A DNA stretch of 64,000 nt from Burkholderiales bacterium (GTDB lineage: Bacteria > Pseudomonadota > Gammaproteobacteria > Burkholderiales > Burkholderiaceae_C), in assembly GCA_016223165.1 (NCBI GenBank), contig JACRPO010000005.1, forward strand, positions 248,001 through 312,000, in the 5' to 3' direction. Positions 16,812 to 26,046 of the stretch are shown piece after piece. Position 1 is the first letter of the stretch. Each line of letters opens with the position of its first letter. A program made the translations under genes and the position numbers. The notes below the pieces were generated by a model that was not told the DNA's origin, made no database searches, and saw only the letters and a program-made list of their open reading frames with translations.

Positions 16812-18401
16812 CTAGCGCAGGCTCGTGAAGCGCGCTTCGGGCCGGTCGTCCGAGCGGTGCACGGTGGTGACGCCGCTCTTCATCACCCACGGGCGGATCT
16901 GGTGGTGCAGCGGGATCGTCAGCACCTCGTCGCGCGTGCGCACGAGGCCCTGGCGGATGAGCTCGTTGCGCTTGGCCACGTCGGTCTCGGACTTCATGGC
17001 ATCGACGACGCGATCGACTTCCTTGTCGCTGATCTTGCTGAAGTTGAAGTTGCCGTCGGCGCCGCTGGTGCGCGTGCGGATCAGCGACTGCAGCGTGTAC
17101 TGCGCGTCGTAGGTGGCCACGCCCCAGCCGAGCAGGTAGACCGAGTGGTCGAAGTTCTGCACCTTCTGGATGAAGGTGGCCATGTTCTCGGCCACCAGGC
17201 TCGCCTTGACGCCGACGCGTGCCCACATCGAGACGATGGCTTGGCAGATCTTCTCGTCGTTGACGTAGCGGTTGTTCGGGCAGTTCAGCCGCGTCTCGAA
17301 GCCGTTGGGATAGCCGGCGTCCGCGAGCAGCTTCTTGGCCGCGGCGACATCGGGCTTGGCCGGCGTGTCGAGCTCCTTGGACCAGCCGTTGACGCCCGGG
17401 GCCACCATCAGGCCGGCCGGCACCGACATGCCGCGCATGATGCTCTTCTTGATGGCCTCGCGGTCGATGGCCATCGAGAGCGCCTGGCGCACGCGCTTGT
17501 CGGCGAACGGGTTCTTGCCCTTGACGCTGCTGTACTTCAGCTCGGGGCTGCCGAGGTCGGGCGCGAGGTAGATCGTGCGCACCTCGGGGCCGTTGACGAC
17601 CTTCAGGCGCTTGTCGCCGGCGAGGCGGTCCAAGTCCTGCACCGGCACGTCGGTGAGCATGTCGACGTCGCCGGCGAGCAGCGCGGCCACGCGCGTGGCG
17701 TCGGACTTGATCGGCGAGTAGACGACCTGCGTGACGTTGCCCGTGGCCTTGTCCCACCAGCCTTCGTGGCGGGCCATCATCACGCGTTGCTCGGGCTGCC
17801 AGCTGAGGATGCGGTAGGGGCCGGTGCCCATCACGTTGCGGCTCGCGAAGTTCTCTTCCTTGGCCTTGTAGTCCTGCACCTTGGCGGTGTTGTTCTTCTC
17901 GGCCCACGCCTTGCTCATGATGCGGAAGTCGACGATGTTGCGCAGGAGCAGCGGGTTTGGCGTCGCCATGATGAAGTCGACGGTGTGGTCGTCGACCTTC
18001 TTGATGTCGCTGATGCCGGTGACGTAGATGCCCATCGTGCCCTGCGGCTGGCGGATGCGGCCGAAGGAGAAGATGACGTCGTCGGCGGTGAAGGGCGTGC
18101 CGTCGTGGAACTTCACGCCCTTGCGCAGTTCGAAGCGCACCTGCGTCGGGCTCGTGAAGGTCCACTTCGTGGCCAGCGCCGGCTCGATCTGGTAGGTGGC
18201 GCTGTAGCGCGTGAGGCCCTCGTAGGCGTGCATCAGGATGGCGTTGGTCGTCGCATGGTTCTGCGAATGCGGGTCCAGCGTCAGGATGTCGTTCTGCGCC
18301 GCCCAGCGCAGTGTCTGCGCCGAAGCGACCGGGACCACGGCCACCATGCTGGTGACGGCGGCGGTGGCGGCCAGCGCGGCGACCCATTTCCTCAGACTCA
18401 T
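16812..18401 (-). CDS. ABC transporter substrate-binding protein, family 5 (peptide/nickel type)
   Basis: The 529-residue protein has a Sec signal (MSLRKWVAALAATAAVTSMV, cleavage near ASAQT). The family-5 binding fold follows: DILTLDPHSQNHATTNAILM, FELRKGVKFHDGTPFTADDV (the family signature, near residue 93) and MGTGPYRI. It should bind a peptide or similar solute in the periplasm. GAGGAG precedes the ATG. No permease or ATPase genes are adjacent, so it is an orphan receptor or uses a transporter encoded elsewhere. The next leftward genes are the HD/LuxR regulator and an amidase. The 110-bp gap to the regulator contains CTCTTCGCC direct repeats. Confidence 0.9.
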   Translation of the reverse strand: MSLRKWVAALAATAAVTSMVAVVPVASAQTLRWAAQNDILTLDPHSQNHATTNAILMHAYEGLTRYSATYQIEPALATKWTFTSPTQVRFELRKGVKFHDGTPFTADDVIFSFGRIRQPQGTMGIYVTGISDIKKVDDHTVDFIMATPNPLLLRNIVDFRIMSKAWAEKNNTAKVQDYKAKEENFASRNVMGTGPYRILSWQPEQRVMMARHEGWWDKATGNVTQVVYSPIKSDATRVAALLAGDVDMLTDVPVQDLDRLAGDKRLKVVNGPEVRTIYLAPDLGSPELKYSSVKGKNPFADKRVRQALSMAIDREAIKKSIMRGMSVPAGLMVAPGVNGWSKELDTPAKPDVAAAKKLLADAGYPNGFETRLNCPNNRYVNDEKICQAIVSMWARVGVKASLVAENMATFIQKVQNFDHSVYLLGWGVATYDAQYTLQSLIRTRTSGADGNFNFSKISDKEVDRVVDAMKSETDVAKRNELIRQGLVRTRDEVLTIPLHHQIRPWVMKSGVTTVHRSDDRPEARFTSLR

Positions 18402-18542
18402 GGGGTTCTCCTCGGGAGAAAAATGCGAAGCCCCGGATCGTAGGGCCTCGCCTCCCCGCGGCTAGCCGGGAAACTCCGATGCCGCGTGGGGCCGCAGGTG
18501 GTCATCGCGGCCGGGGGCTGCGGCGTTCGCCTCGGCCGGCTC

Positions 18543-18842
18543 TCAGCCCGCGTGCAGGCCGTCTTCCTGGACCGCTTCGAGCTCCGCGTCGCAGGCCGTG
18601 CCGGCGGCGACCCAGCGCGACGCAAGGGCGCGGGCCCAACGCGCCGGCAACCATGGCAGCCAGGCCGCCGGTTCGGCGATGGCGCCGCAGAGGTAACGGC
18701 CGTGCGCACCCGACCAGGAGAGCGCGGCGCAGGCCCCGCGCAGCCGCCGCGACAGCAGCATGCCGAGCGGGCAAGGCGCGACGGCGCAGCACAGGCCGCA
18801 ACCGTTGCAGGCCGCCCCGGCGACCGGCTTGGCCGGTGCCAT
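18543..18842 (-). CDS. Small Cys-rich protein with CxxCGxCC cluster
   Basis: The 99-residue protein has ACNGCGLCCAVAPCPLG at residues 11-27, followed by Cys38, Cys52 and Cys84. CxxCGLCC with a further C resembles Fe-S or zinc-binding sites of YkgJ/ferredoxin-like proteins. The C-terminal half is Trp/Ala-rich. Start is ATG 18842; an in-frame GTG 18 nt upstream is possible and no clear SD is seen. It is divergent from sucA, separated by 430 bp. Function is unknown; electron transfer or metal binding is a guess. The conserved-looking cysteine spacing is the main reason to call it a gene. Confidence 0.6.
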   Translation of the reverse strand: MAPAKPVAGAACNGCGLCCAVAPCPLGMLLSRRLRGACAALSWSGAHGRYLCGAIAEPAAWLPWLPARWARALASRWVAAGTACDAELEAVQEDGLHAG

Positions 18843-19272
18843 CGCATGCAGGTGGATCACGCGGCGCGGCGCAGCCCGGGCGGGCTCGGCATGCGAGGGA
18901 CCTGAGTGGCGTGAGTGGCGTGAGGGGTGTGGCGTCCGAGTCACCGCCCGACAGGATGGCGCGCCGCCGGCGCCCTTGTCAGCGAAACAGAAGGGTTCGC
19001 GGTGCCTAATTCGCGCCGATGCGGAAGGGCCGCGAGACCCGAGGCGGGGCTGCGGTGCGCAGCCCGGTGGTAGAGTGCCGCCCCGAAGAGAAGACTGGAA
19101 ACCCGTCCCTTCCCGTCCCCTTGACGATCTGCCTGGTGCGCCCCGCGTGGGTTCCCGGGCCGGCCGCAAGGCGGATCGCTACTCCGCCAGCCCGGTGAAG
19201 CCGGGGAACGCGGAAGGTTCCTGCAACCCATCCTGAGCCCTCGGAAACCGGGGGCGCGAAGGTGAGCGAAAG
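18843..19272. other. Intergenic region between Cys-rich gene and sucA
   Basis: This 430-bp gap holds no convincing gene. It contains GAGTGGCGT direct repeats (18905-18922), a perfect 8-bp stem GGGCTGCG-GTG-CGCAGCCC at 19047-19065, and a GGCGGA/TCCGCC hairpin at 19170-19188. TTGACG at 19121 has no good -10 partner. The sucA promoter and leader must lie here. AAGGTGA before 19273 is the sucA ribosome site. Confidence 0.6.
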
Positions 19273-22140
19273 ATGATGCAGCAGTACAGGTCCAACTCGT
19301 ACCTGTTCGGGGGCAATGCGCCCTACGTCGAGGAGTTGTACGAGGCCTACCTCGACAACCCCGGCAGCGTGCCCGACAACTGGCGCGCCTACTTCGACAA
19401 CCTGCAGCACGTGCCTGCCGTGGACGGCAGCGAGAGCCGCGACGTCGCCCATGCGCCGGTCGTCGAGAGCTTCGCGCAGCGCGCCAAGGCCAACGCCTTC
19501 GCGCTCAAGGCGAGCGAGGCCGACCTGGCGGTGGCGCGCAAGCAGGTGCACGTGCAGTCGCTCATCGCGGCCTACCGCTTCCTCGGCAGCCGCTGGGCCG
19601 ACCTCGACCCGCTCAAGCGCACCGAGCGGCCCAAGATCCCCGAACTCGAGCCGGCGTTCTACGACCTGACCGAGTCGGACATGGACATCACGTTCTCGGC
19701 CACGAACACGTACTTCACGAAGGCCGAGAACATGACCCTGCGCGAGATCGTGCAGGCGTTGCGCGAGACCTACTGCGGCACCATCGGCGCGGAGTTCATG
19801 CACTGCACCGACCCGGCCGAGAAGCGCTGGTGGCAGGAGCGGCTGGAGGCGATGCGCAGCAAGCCGACCTACAGCGCCGAGGTCAAGAAGCACATCCTCG
19901 ACCGCCTCACCGCCGCCGAGGGCCTGGAGCGCTTCCTGCACACCAAGTACGTCGGCCAGAAGCGCTTCAGCCTCGAGGGCGGCGAGAGCTTCATCGCCAG
20001 CATGGACGAGGTGGTGCAGCGCGCCGGCACGCACGGCGTGCAGGAGATCGTCATCGGCATGGCCCACCGCGGGCGCCTGAACGTGCTCGTCAACACGCTG
20101 GGCAAGATGCCCAAGGACCTGTTCGCCGAGTTCGACCACACCGCGCCCGAGGCGCTGCCCTCGGGCGACGTGAAGTACCACCAGGGCTTCTCGAGCGACA
20201 TCACGACGCCCGGCGGGCCGGTGCACCTGAGCCTGGCGTTCAACCCGAGCCACCTCGAGATCGTCAATCCGGTCGTCGAGGGCAGCGTGAAGGCGCGCAT
20301 GGAGCGCCGCGGCGACAAGACCGGCGCGCAGGTGCTGCCCGTGCTCGTGCACGGCGACGCCGCCTTCGCCGGCCAGGGCGTGGTGATGGAGACGCTGGCG
20401 CTGGCGCAGACGCGCGGCTATTTCACCGGCGGCACCGTGCACCTGGTGGTGAACAACCAGATCGGCTTCACCACCAGCGACCCGCGCGACAGCCGCAGCA
20501 CGCTGTACTGCAGCGATGTCGTCAAGATGATCGAGGCGCCGGTGCTGCACGTCAACGGCGACGACCCCGAGGCCGTCGTGCTCGCCACGCAGTGGGCGAT
20601 GGACTACCGCCAGCAGTTCAAGAAGGACGTCGTCGTCGACATCATCTGCTTCCGCAAGCTCGGCCACAACGAGCAGGACACGCCGAGCCTGACGCAGCCG
20701 CTGATGTACAAGAAGATCGCCCAGCATCCGGGCACGCGCAAGCTCTACGGCGAGAAGCTGGTGGCGCAGGGCCTGATCAGCGCCGACGGGCCCGACAGCC
20801 CCGACCAGATGGTGAAGGATTTCCGCGCCGCGATGGATGCCGGCAAGCACACCGCCGACCCCGTGCTCACCAACTTCAAGAGCAAGTACGCCGTCGACTG
20901 GGCGCCCTTCCTCGGCAGGAAGTGGACCGACTCGGCCGACACGGCGCTGCCGCTGGCCGAGATCCAGCGCCTGGCCGAGCGCGTGACGACGATCCCCTCG
21001 AGCTTCAAGGCGCATCCGCTGGTCGAGAAGGTCTATGCCGACCGCGCCGCCATGGGCCGCGGCGAGGTCAACGTCGACTGGGGCATGGGCGAGACGCTCG
21101 CCTACGCCTCGCTGGTGGCGAGCGGCTACGCCGTGCGCCTCTCGGGCGAGGACTGCGGCCGCGGCACCTTCACGCACCGACACGCGGTGCTGCACGACCA
21201 GGCGCGCGAGAAGTGGGACACCGGCGTCTACACGCCGCTGCGCAACGTCGCCGACGGGCAGGCGCCTTTCGTCGTCATCGACTCCATCCTGTCCGAGGAG
21301 GCGGTGCTCGGCTTCGAGTACGGCTATGCCTCGGCCGAGCCGAACACGCTCGTCATCTGGGAGGCGCAGTTCGGCGATTTCGTCAACGGCGCGCAGGTGG
21401 TGATCGACCAGTTCATCGCCAGCGGCGAGGTGAAGTGGGGGCGCGTCAACGGCCTGACGCTGATGCTGCCGCACGGCTACGAGGGCCAGGGCCCGGAGCA
21501 CAGCTCTGCGCGCCTGGAGCGCTTCATGCAGCTCGCCGCCGACAACAACATGCAGATCGTGCAGCCGACGAGCGCCAGCCAGATCTTCCACGTGCTGCGC
21601 CGGCAGATGGTGCGCCAGTTCAGGAAGCCGCTCATCCTCTTCACGCCCAAGAGCCTGCTGCGGGCCAAGGACGCGAGTTCGCCGCTGGTCGAGTTCACCA
21701 AGGGCGACTTCCGCACCGTCATCGGCCCGCAGCGCACGGAGATCGAGGGCGAGAAGGTCAGGCGCCTCATCGCCTGCTCGGGCAAGGTGGCCTACGACCT
21801 CATCAAGAAGCGCGACGAGAAGAAGGCCTGGGACGTGGCCATCGTGCGCGTCGAGCAGCTCTACCCGTTCCCGCACAAGGCCTTCGCCGCCGAGATGAAG
21901 CGCTTCCCGAACTGCACCGAGGTCGTGTGGTGCCAGGACGAGCCGCAGAACCAGGGCGCGTGGTTCTTCATCCAGCACCAGATCCACGAGAACATGGGCG
22001 AAGGCCAGAAGCTCGGTTACGCCGGGCGACCCGCCTCGGCCTCGCCGGCGGTGGGCTACTCGCACCTGCACGTGGAACAGCAGAAGGCGCTGCTCGAGCA
22101 GGCCTTCGGCAAGCTCAAGGGCTTCGTGCTCTCGAAGTGA
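19273..22140 (+). CDS. sucA: 2-oxoglutarate dehydrogenase E1 component
   Basis: The 955-residue thiamine-diphosphate enzyme decarboxylates 2-oxoglutarate and transfers succinyl to the lipoyl group of SucB in the TCA cycle. The N-terminus has the E2-binding NSYLFGGNAPYVEELYEAYL. Other motifs are GMAHRGRLNVLVN (near residue 260), HGDAAFAGQGVVMETLAL with NNQIGFTT (near 360-400, the ThDP/Mg site) and the C-terminal LPHGYEGQGPEHSSARLERF (near 735). Length is normal. AAGGTGA precedes the ATG. It is the first gene of sucA-sucB-lpd. Confidence 0.98.
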   Translation: MMQQYRSNSYLFGGNAPYVEELYEAYLDNPGSVPDNWRAYFDNLQHVPAVDGSESRDVAHAPVVESFAQRAKANAFALKASEADLAVARKQVHVQSLIAAYRFLGSRWADLDPLKRTERPKIPELEPAFYDLTESDMDITFSATNTYFTKAENMTLREIVQALRETYCGTIGAEFMHCTDPAEKRWWQERLEAMRSKPTYSAEVKKHILDRLTAAEGLERFLHTKYVGQKRFSLEGGESFIASMDEVVQRAGTHGVQEIVIGMAHRGRLNVLVNTLGKMPKDLFAEFDHTAPEALPSGDVKYHQGFSSDITTPGGPVHLSLAFNPSHLEIVNPVVEGSVKARMERRGDKTGAQVLPVLVHGDAAFAGQGVVMETLALAQTRGYFTGGTVHLVVNNQIGFTTSDPRDSRSTLYCSDVVKMIEAPVLHVNGDDPEAVVLATQWAMDYRQQFKKDVVVDIICFRKLGHNEQDTPSLTQPLMYKKIAQHPGTRKLYGEKLVAQGLISADGPDSPDQMVKDFRAAMDAGKHTADPVLTNFKSKYAVDWAPFLGRKWTDSADTALPLAEIQRLAERVTTIPSSFKAHPLVEKVYADRAAMGRGEVNVDWGMGETLAYASLVASGYAVRLSGEDCGRGTFTHRHAVLHDQAREKWDTGVYTPLRNVADGQAPFVVIDSILSEEAVLGFEYGYASAEPNTLVIWEAQFGDFVNGAQVVIDQFIASGEVKWGRVNGLTLMLPHGYEGQGPEHSSARLERFMQLAADNNMQIVQPTSASQIFHVLRRQMVRQFRKPLILFTPKSLLRAKDASSPLVEFTKGDFRTVIGPQRTEIEGEKVRRLIACSGKVAYDLIKKRDEKKAWDVAIVRVEQLYPFPHKAFAAEMKRFPNCTEVVWCQDEPQNQGAWFFIQHQIHENMGEGQKLGYAGRPASASPAVGYSHLHVEQQKALLEQAFGKLKGFVLSK

Positions 22141-22175
22141 ACTGCAGACAGAGAACAAGCGAATAGAGAAGACAA

Positions 22176-23456
22176 ATGGCCATCGTTGAAGTCAAGGTCC
22201 CGCAACTGTCGGAGTCGGTTGCCGAAGCGACCTTGTTGCAGTGGAAGAAGCAGCCCGGCGAAGCCGTGGAGATGGACGAGATCCTGATCGAGATCGAGAC
22301 CGACAAGGTCGTGCTCGAGGTGCCGGCGCCTGCGGGCGGCGTGCTCGCCGAGCTCGTCGTTGCCAACGGCGGCAGCGTCGTCGGCGATCAGCTGATCGCG
22401 AGGATCGATACCGAGGGCAAGGCCGGCGCCGTGGCGGCTCCGGCGGCGGCGCCGGTTGCCGCCGCATCGGCAACTCCTGCCGCGGCGCCCGCGGCGGCCG
22501 CGAGCAAGGCCGGCGTGGCGATGCCTGCCGCTGCCAAGCTGATGGCCGACAGCAACCTGCCCGCGGGCAGCGTGGCCGGCACCGGCAAGGACGGCCGGGT
22601 CACCAAGGGCGACGTGCTCGGCGCCGTGGCTGGCGCGGCCGCCGCGCCGAAGGCCGCGCCCGCCGCTGCACCCGCTGCACCCGCAGCGCCTGCGGCGGCC
22701 AGGCCGCTGCCCGCGGTGGCCGCGCCGACGGGCATGAGCCTGGCGTCATTGGGTGAGCGCCCCGAGCAGCGCGTGCCGATGTCGCGCCTGCGCGCGCGCG
22801 TTGCCGAGCGCCTGCTGCAGAGCCAGTCGACGAACGCCATCCTCACCACCTTCAACGAGGTCAACATGGCCCCGTTGATGGAGATGCGCAAGCGCTTCCA
22901 GGAGAAGTTCGAGAAGGAGCACGCCACCAAGCTCGGCTTCATGAGCTTCTTCGTGAAGGCGGCGGTGGCGGCACTGAAGAAGTACCCGGTGCTCAACGCC
23001 AGCGTCGACGGCACCGACATCGTCTACCACGGCTACTTCGACATCGGCATCGCGGTCGGCTCGCCGCGCGGCCTCGTCGTGCCCATCCTGCGCAATGCCG
23101 ACCAGATGAGCTTCGCCGACATCGAGAAGAAGATCGCCGAGTTCGGCAAGAAGGCGGGAGACGGCAAGCTCAGCATCGACGAGCTCTCCGGCGGCACGTT
23201 CTCGATCAGCAACGGCGGCGTCTTCGGCTCGATGCTCTCGACGCCGATCATCAACCCGCCGCAATCGGCCATCCTCGGCGTGCACGCGACCAAGGACCGC
23301 GCCGTCGTCGAGAACGGCCAGGTGGTCGTGCGGCCGATCAACTACCTCGCGATGAGCTACGACCACCGCATCATCGACGGACGCGAGGCCGTGCTCGGCC
23401 TCGTGACGATGAAGGAGGCGCTCGAAGACCCCGCCCGCCTGCTCTTCGACATCTGA
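22176..23456 (+). CDS. sucB: Dihydrolipoyl succinyltransferase (E2 of 2-oxoglutarate dehydrogenase)
   Basis: The 426-residue core subunit forms the oligomeric scaffold and transfers succinyl to CoA. Residues 1-78 form a single lipoyl domain with the modified lysine in [11 protein letters not shown] (near residue 43). An Ala/Pro-rich linker leads to the peripheral-subunit-binding domain ([20 protein letters not shown], near 115-150). A second Ala/Pro hinge follows, then the catalytic domain from about 195. The active-site motif [12 protein letters not shown] lies near the C-terminus (His about 398). It lies 35 bp after sucA and 10 bp before lpd. Confidence 0.98.
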   Translation: MAIVEVKVPQLSESVAEATLLQWKKQPGEAVEMDEILIEIETDKVVLEVPAPAGGVLAELVVANGGSVVGDQLIARIDTEGKAGAVAAPAAAPVAAASATPAAAPAAAASKAGVAMPAAAKLMADSNLPAGSVAGTGKDGRVTKGDVLGAVAGAAAAPKAAPAAAPAAPAAPAAARPLPAVAAPTGMSLASLGERPEQRVPMSRLRARVAERLLQSQSTNAILTTFNEVNMAPLMEMRKRFQEKFEKEHATKLGFMSFFVKAAVAALKKYPVLNASVDGTDIVYHGYFDIGIAVGSPRGLVVPILRNADQMSFADIEKKIAEFGKKAGDGKLSIDELSGGTFSISNGGVFGSMLSTPIINPPQSAILGVHATKDRAVVENGQVVVRPINYLAMSYDHRIIDGREAVLGLVTMKEALEDPARLLFDI

Positions 23457-23466
23457 AGGGAAGCAC

Positions 23467-24924
23467 ATGTCGAAGACTTTCGATGTCGTCGTCATCGGCG
23501 GCGGCCCCGGCGGCTACATCGCCGCCATCCGATGCGCGCAGCTCGGCTTCAACACCGCCTGCATCGACGAGTGGAAGAACGAGAAGGGCGGTCCGGCGCC
23601 GGGCGGCACCTGCACCAACGTCGGCTGCATCCCGAGCAAGGCGCTGCTGCAGTCCAGCGAGCACTTCGAGCACGCCGGCAAGCACTTTGCCGAGCACGGC
23701 ATCGGCGTCAAGGAGCTGAGCCTCGACCTCGCGAAGATGCTGGGGCGCAAGGACGCCGTCGTGAAGCAGAACAACGACGGCATCCTCTACCTCTTCAAGA
23801 AGAACAAGGTCAGCTTCTTCCATGGCCGCGGTTCGTTCGTGAAGGCCGTTGACGCAAACCAGGGCGGCAAGGGCGGCTGGGAGATCGCCGTGGCCGGCGC
23901 CACCGCCGAGACGCTGGTCGGCAAGCAGGTGATCATCGCCACCGGCTCGAATGCGCGGGCGCTGCCCGGCGCACCGTTCGACGAGGAGAACATCCTCAGC
24001 AACGACGGCGCGCTGCGCATCGGCGGCGTGCCCAGGAAGCTCGGCCTCATCGGCAGCGGCGTCATCGGCCTCGAGATGGGCTCGGTGTGGCGCCGCCTCG
24101 GCGCCGAGGTCACGGTGCTGGAAGCGCTGCCGACCTTCCTCGGCGCGGTCGACGAGCAGATCGCCAAGGAGGCGCAGAAGGCCTTCGTCAAGCAGGGCCT
24201 GAAGATCGAGCTCGGCGTGCAGGTGGGCGACGTGAAGTCCGGCAAGAAGGGCCAGCCCTCCCAGGTGAGCATCGCCTACACCGACGCCAAGGGCGCCGCG
24301 CAGTCGCTCGTGGTCGACAAGCTCATCGTCAGCATCGGCCGCGTCCCCAACATCACCGGCCTCGAGGCCGCCGCCGTGGGCCTGAAGCTCGACGAGCGCG
24401 GCGCCATCGTCGTCGACGGCGAGTGCCGCACCAACCTGCCGGGCGTCTGGGCGGTGGGCGACGTCGTGCGCGGACCGATGCTCGCGCACAGGGCCGAGGA
24501 GGAGGGCGTGGCGGTGGCCGAGCGCATCGCCGGCCAGCATGGGCACGTCAACTTCAACACCATCCCCTGGGTCATCTACACGAGCCCGGAGATCGCCTGG
24601 GTCGGCGAGACCGAGCAGCAGCTAAAGGCGCGTGGCGCCGCCTACAAGGCGGGCACGTTCCCGTTCATGGCCAACGGCCGCGCGCGTGCGCTCGGCGACA
24701 CCACCGGCATGGTCAAGTTCCTCGCCGACGCGAAGACCGACGAGATCCTCGGCGTGCACATCGTCGGACCGATGGCGAGCGAGCTGATCTCCGAGGCGGT
24801 GGTGGCGATGGAGTTCAAGGCGAGCAGCGAGGACATCGCCCGCATCTGCCACGCGCACCCCTCGCTCAGCGAGGCGACCAAGGAAGCCGCGCTCGCGGTG
24901 GACAAGCGCACCCTGAACTTCTGA
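23467..24924 (+). CDS. lpd: Dihydrolipoyl dehydrogenase (E3)
   Basis: The 485-residue flavoprotein reoxidises the lipoyl groups of SucB with NAD+. The FAD dinucleotide fold [14 protein letters not shown] is at the N-terminus and the redox disulfide is in [16 protein letters not shown] (near 54-60). The NAD fold [16 protein letters not shown] is near 193. The C-terminal interface carries [13 protein letters not shown], whose His-Pro and Glu complete the partner active site. GAAGGGAAGC precedes the ATG 10 bp after sucB, so it belongs to that operon, though E3 is shared by other 2-oxoacid complexes in most bacteria. Confidence 0.98.
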   Translation: MSKTFDVVVIGGGPGGYIAAIRCAQLGFNTACIDEWKNEKGGPAPGGTCTNVGCIPSKALLQSSEHFEHAGKHFAEHGIGVKELSLDLAKMLGRKDAVVKQNNDGILYLFKKNKVSFFHGRGSFVKAVDANQGGKGGWEIAVAGATAETLVGKQVIIATGSNARALPGAPFDEENILSNDGALRIGGVPRKLGLIGSGVIGLEMGSVWRRLGAEVTVLEALPTFLGAVDEQIAKEAQKAFVKQGLKIELGVQVGDVKSGKKGQPSQVSIAYTDAKGAAQSLVVDKLIVSIGRVPNITGLEAAAVGLKLDERGAIVVDGECRTNLPGVWAVGDVVRGPMLAHRAEEEGVAVAERIAGQHGHVNFNTIPWVIYTSPEIAWVGETEQQLKARGAAYKAGTFPFMANGRARALGDTTGMVKFLADAKTDEILGVHIVGPMASELISEAVVAMEFKASSEDIARICHAHPSLSEATKEAALAVDKRTLNF

Positions 24925-24948
24925 CCGCCGGCCAGGTGGGCTGATCGG

Positions 24949-26046
24949 GTGGGCGTGCGCCAGCTGTACGAGGCCACGCTCGCCGAGCGTGGTTATGCGA
25001 GCGACCCGGCGCAGCAACGTGCCGTCGCCGCGCTCGAGCGCTGCGAGGAAGAGTGGATCGCCTACAAGGCGCGGCGCAGCAACGCGGTGACGAAGCTGCT
25101 CGTGCGCCCGCCGATTCCGCGTGGCGTGTACATGTGGGGCGGCGTCGGGCGCGGCAAGAGCTTCCTCATGGACTGCTTCTTCCAGAGCGTGCCGCTGACG
25201 CGCAAGACGCGATTGCACTTCCACGAATTCATGCGCGAGGTGCACCGCGAGCTGCAGGAGCTGAAGGGCACCGTCAACCCGCTCGAGGAGCTCGGGCGGC
25301 GCATGGCGCGGCGCTTCCGCCTCATCTGCTTCGACGAGTTCCATGTCGCCGACGTCACCGACGCGATGATCCTGCACCGCCTGCTCGAAGCGCTGTACGC
25401 CAACCGGGTGAGCGTCGTCACGACCTCGAACTTCCACCCCGACGGCCTCTACCCGAACGGGCTGCACCGCGAGCGCATCCAGCCGGCCATCGAGCTGCTC
25501 AAGCGCAACCTCGAGGTCATCAACGTCGACGCCGGCACCGACTACCGGCAGATCGCGCTCGGGCATGTGCGCATGTACCACTGCCCGCTCGGCGCGGCCG
25601 CCGACGAGGCCTTCAGGCTCGCCTTCGACGAGCTCGCCGAGGCGCGCGACGAGGACCCGGTACTGCACATCGAGCACCGCGAGATCAAGAGCATCCGGCG
25701 CGCCGGCGGCGTGGTCTGGTTCAACTTCAAGGCGCTGTGCGGCGGGCCGCGCTCGCAGAACGACTACCTCGAGCTGGCGGCGCGTTTCCACACCGTGCTG
25801 CTTTCGGGCGTGCCGCAGATGAGCCCACGCCTGGCCAGCGAGGCGCGGCGCTTCACCTGGCTCGTCGACGTGCTCTACGACCGGCGTGTCAAGCTCGTCA
25901 TCTCGGCCGAGGTGCCGCCGGAGGAGCTCTACACCGAAGGGCCGCTCGCACATGAATTCCCGCGCACGGTCTCGCGCCTGGCGGAGATGCAGTCGGCGCA
26001 GTTCCTTGCGCTCGCGCGCCGCGACGTGGACACTTCGCTCACTTGA
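24949..26046 (+). CDS. zapE: Cell division ATPase ZapE (AFG1-like)
   Basis: The 365-residue P-loop ATPase has Walker A MWGGVGRGKSFLMD near residue 62-72, Walker B LICFDEFHVADVTDAMIL near 125-142, and TTSNFHPDGLYPNGL (sensor 1 region) near 160. In E. coli ZapE associates with the Z-ring and is needed under stress and low oxygen; the mitochondrial homologue acts on respiratory-chain proteins. Start is GTG 24949, 24 bp after lpd; no ATG is near. GGTGGG is a poor SD, so read-through from the suc operon is likely. Its TGA overlaps the possible TTG start of the next gene. Confidence 0.9.
   Translation: MGVRQLYEATLAERGYASDPAQQRAVAALERCEEEWIAYKARRSNAVTKLLVRPPIPRGVYMWGGVGRGKSFLMDCFFQSVPLTRKTRLHFHEFMREVHRELQELKGTVNPLEELGRRMARRFRLICFDEFHVADVTDAMILHRLLEALYANRVSVVTTSNFHPDGLYPNGLHRERIQPAIELLKRNLEVINVDAGTDYRQIALGHVRMYHCPLGAAADEAFRLAFDELAEARDEDPVLHIEHREIKSIRRAGGVVWFNFKALCGGPRSQNDYLELAARFHTVLLSGVPQMSPRLASEARRFTWLVDVLYDRRVKLVISAEVPPEELYTEGPLAHEFPRTVSRLAEMQSAQFLALARRDVDTSLT

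Noticed and set aside
13656..18443. A 1,595-codon plus-strand open frame
   Set aside because: It is antisense to the amidase, HD/LuxR and ABC binding-protein genes. Its composition (Arg/His/Ala-rich, no motifs) is that of a high-GC shadow frame.
19006..22158. A 1,050-codon minus-strand open frame
   Set aside because: It mirrors sucA codon by codon and has no motif of its own; sucA is certain.
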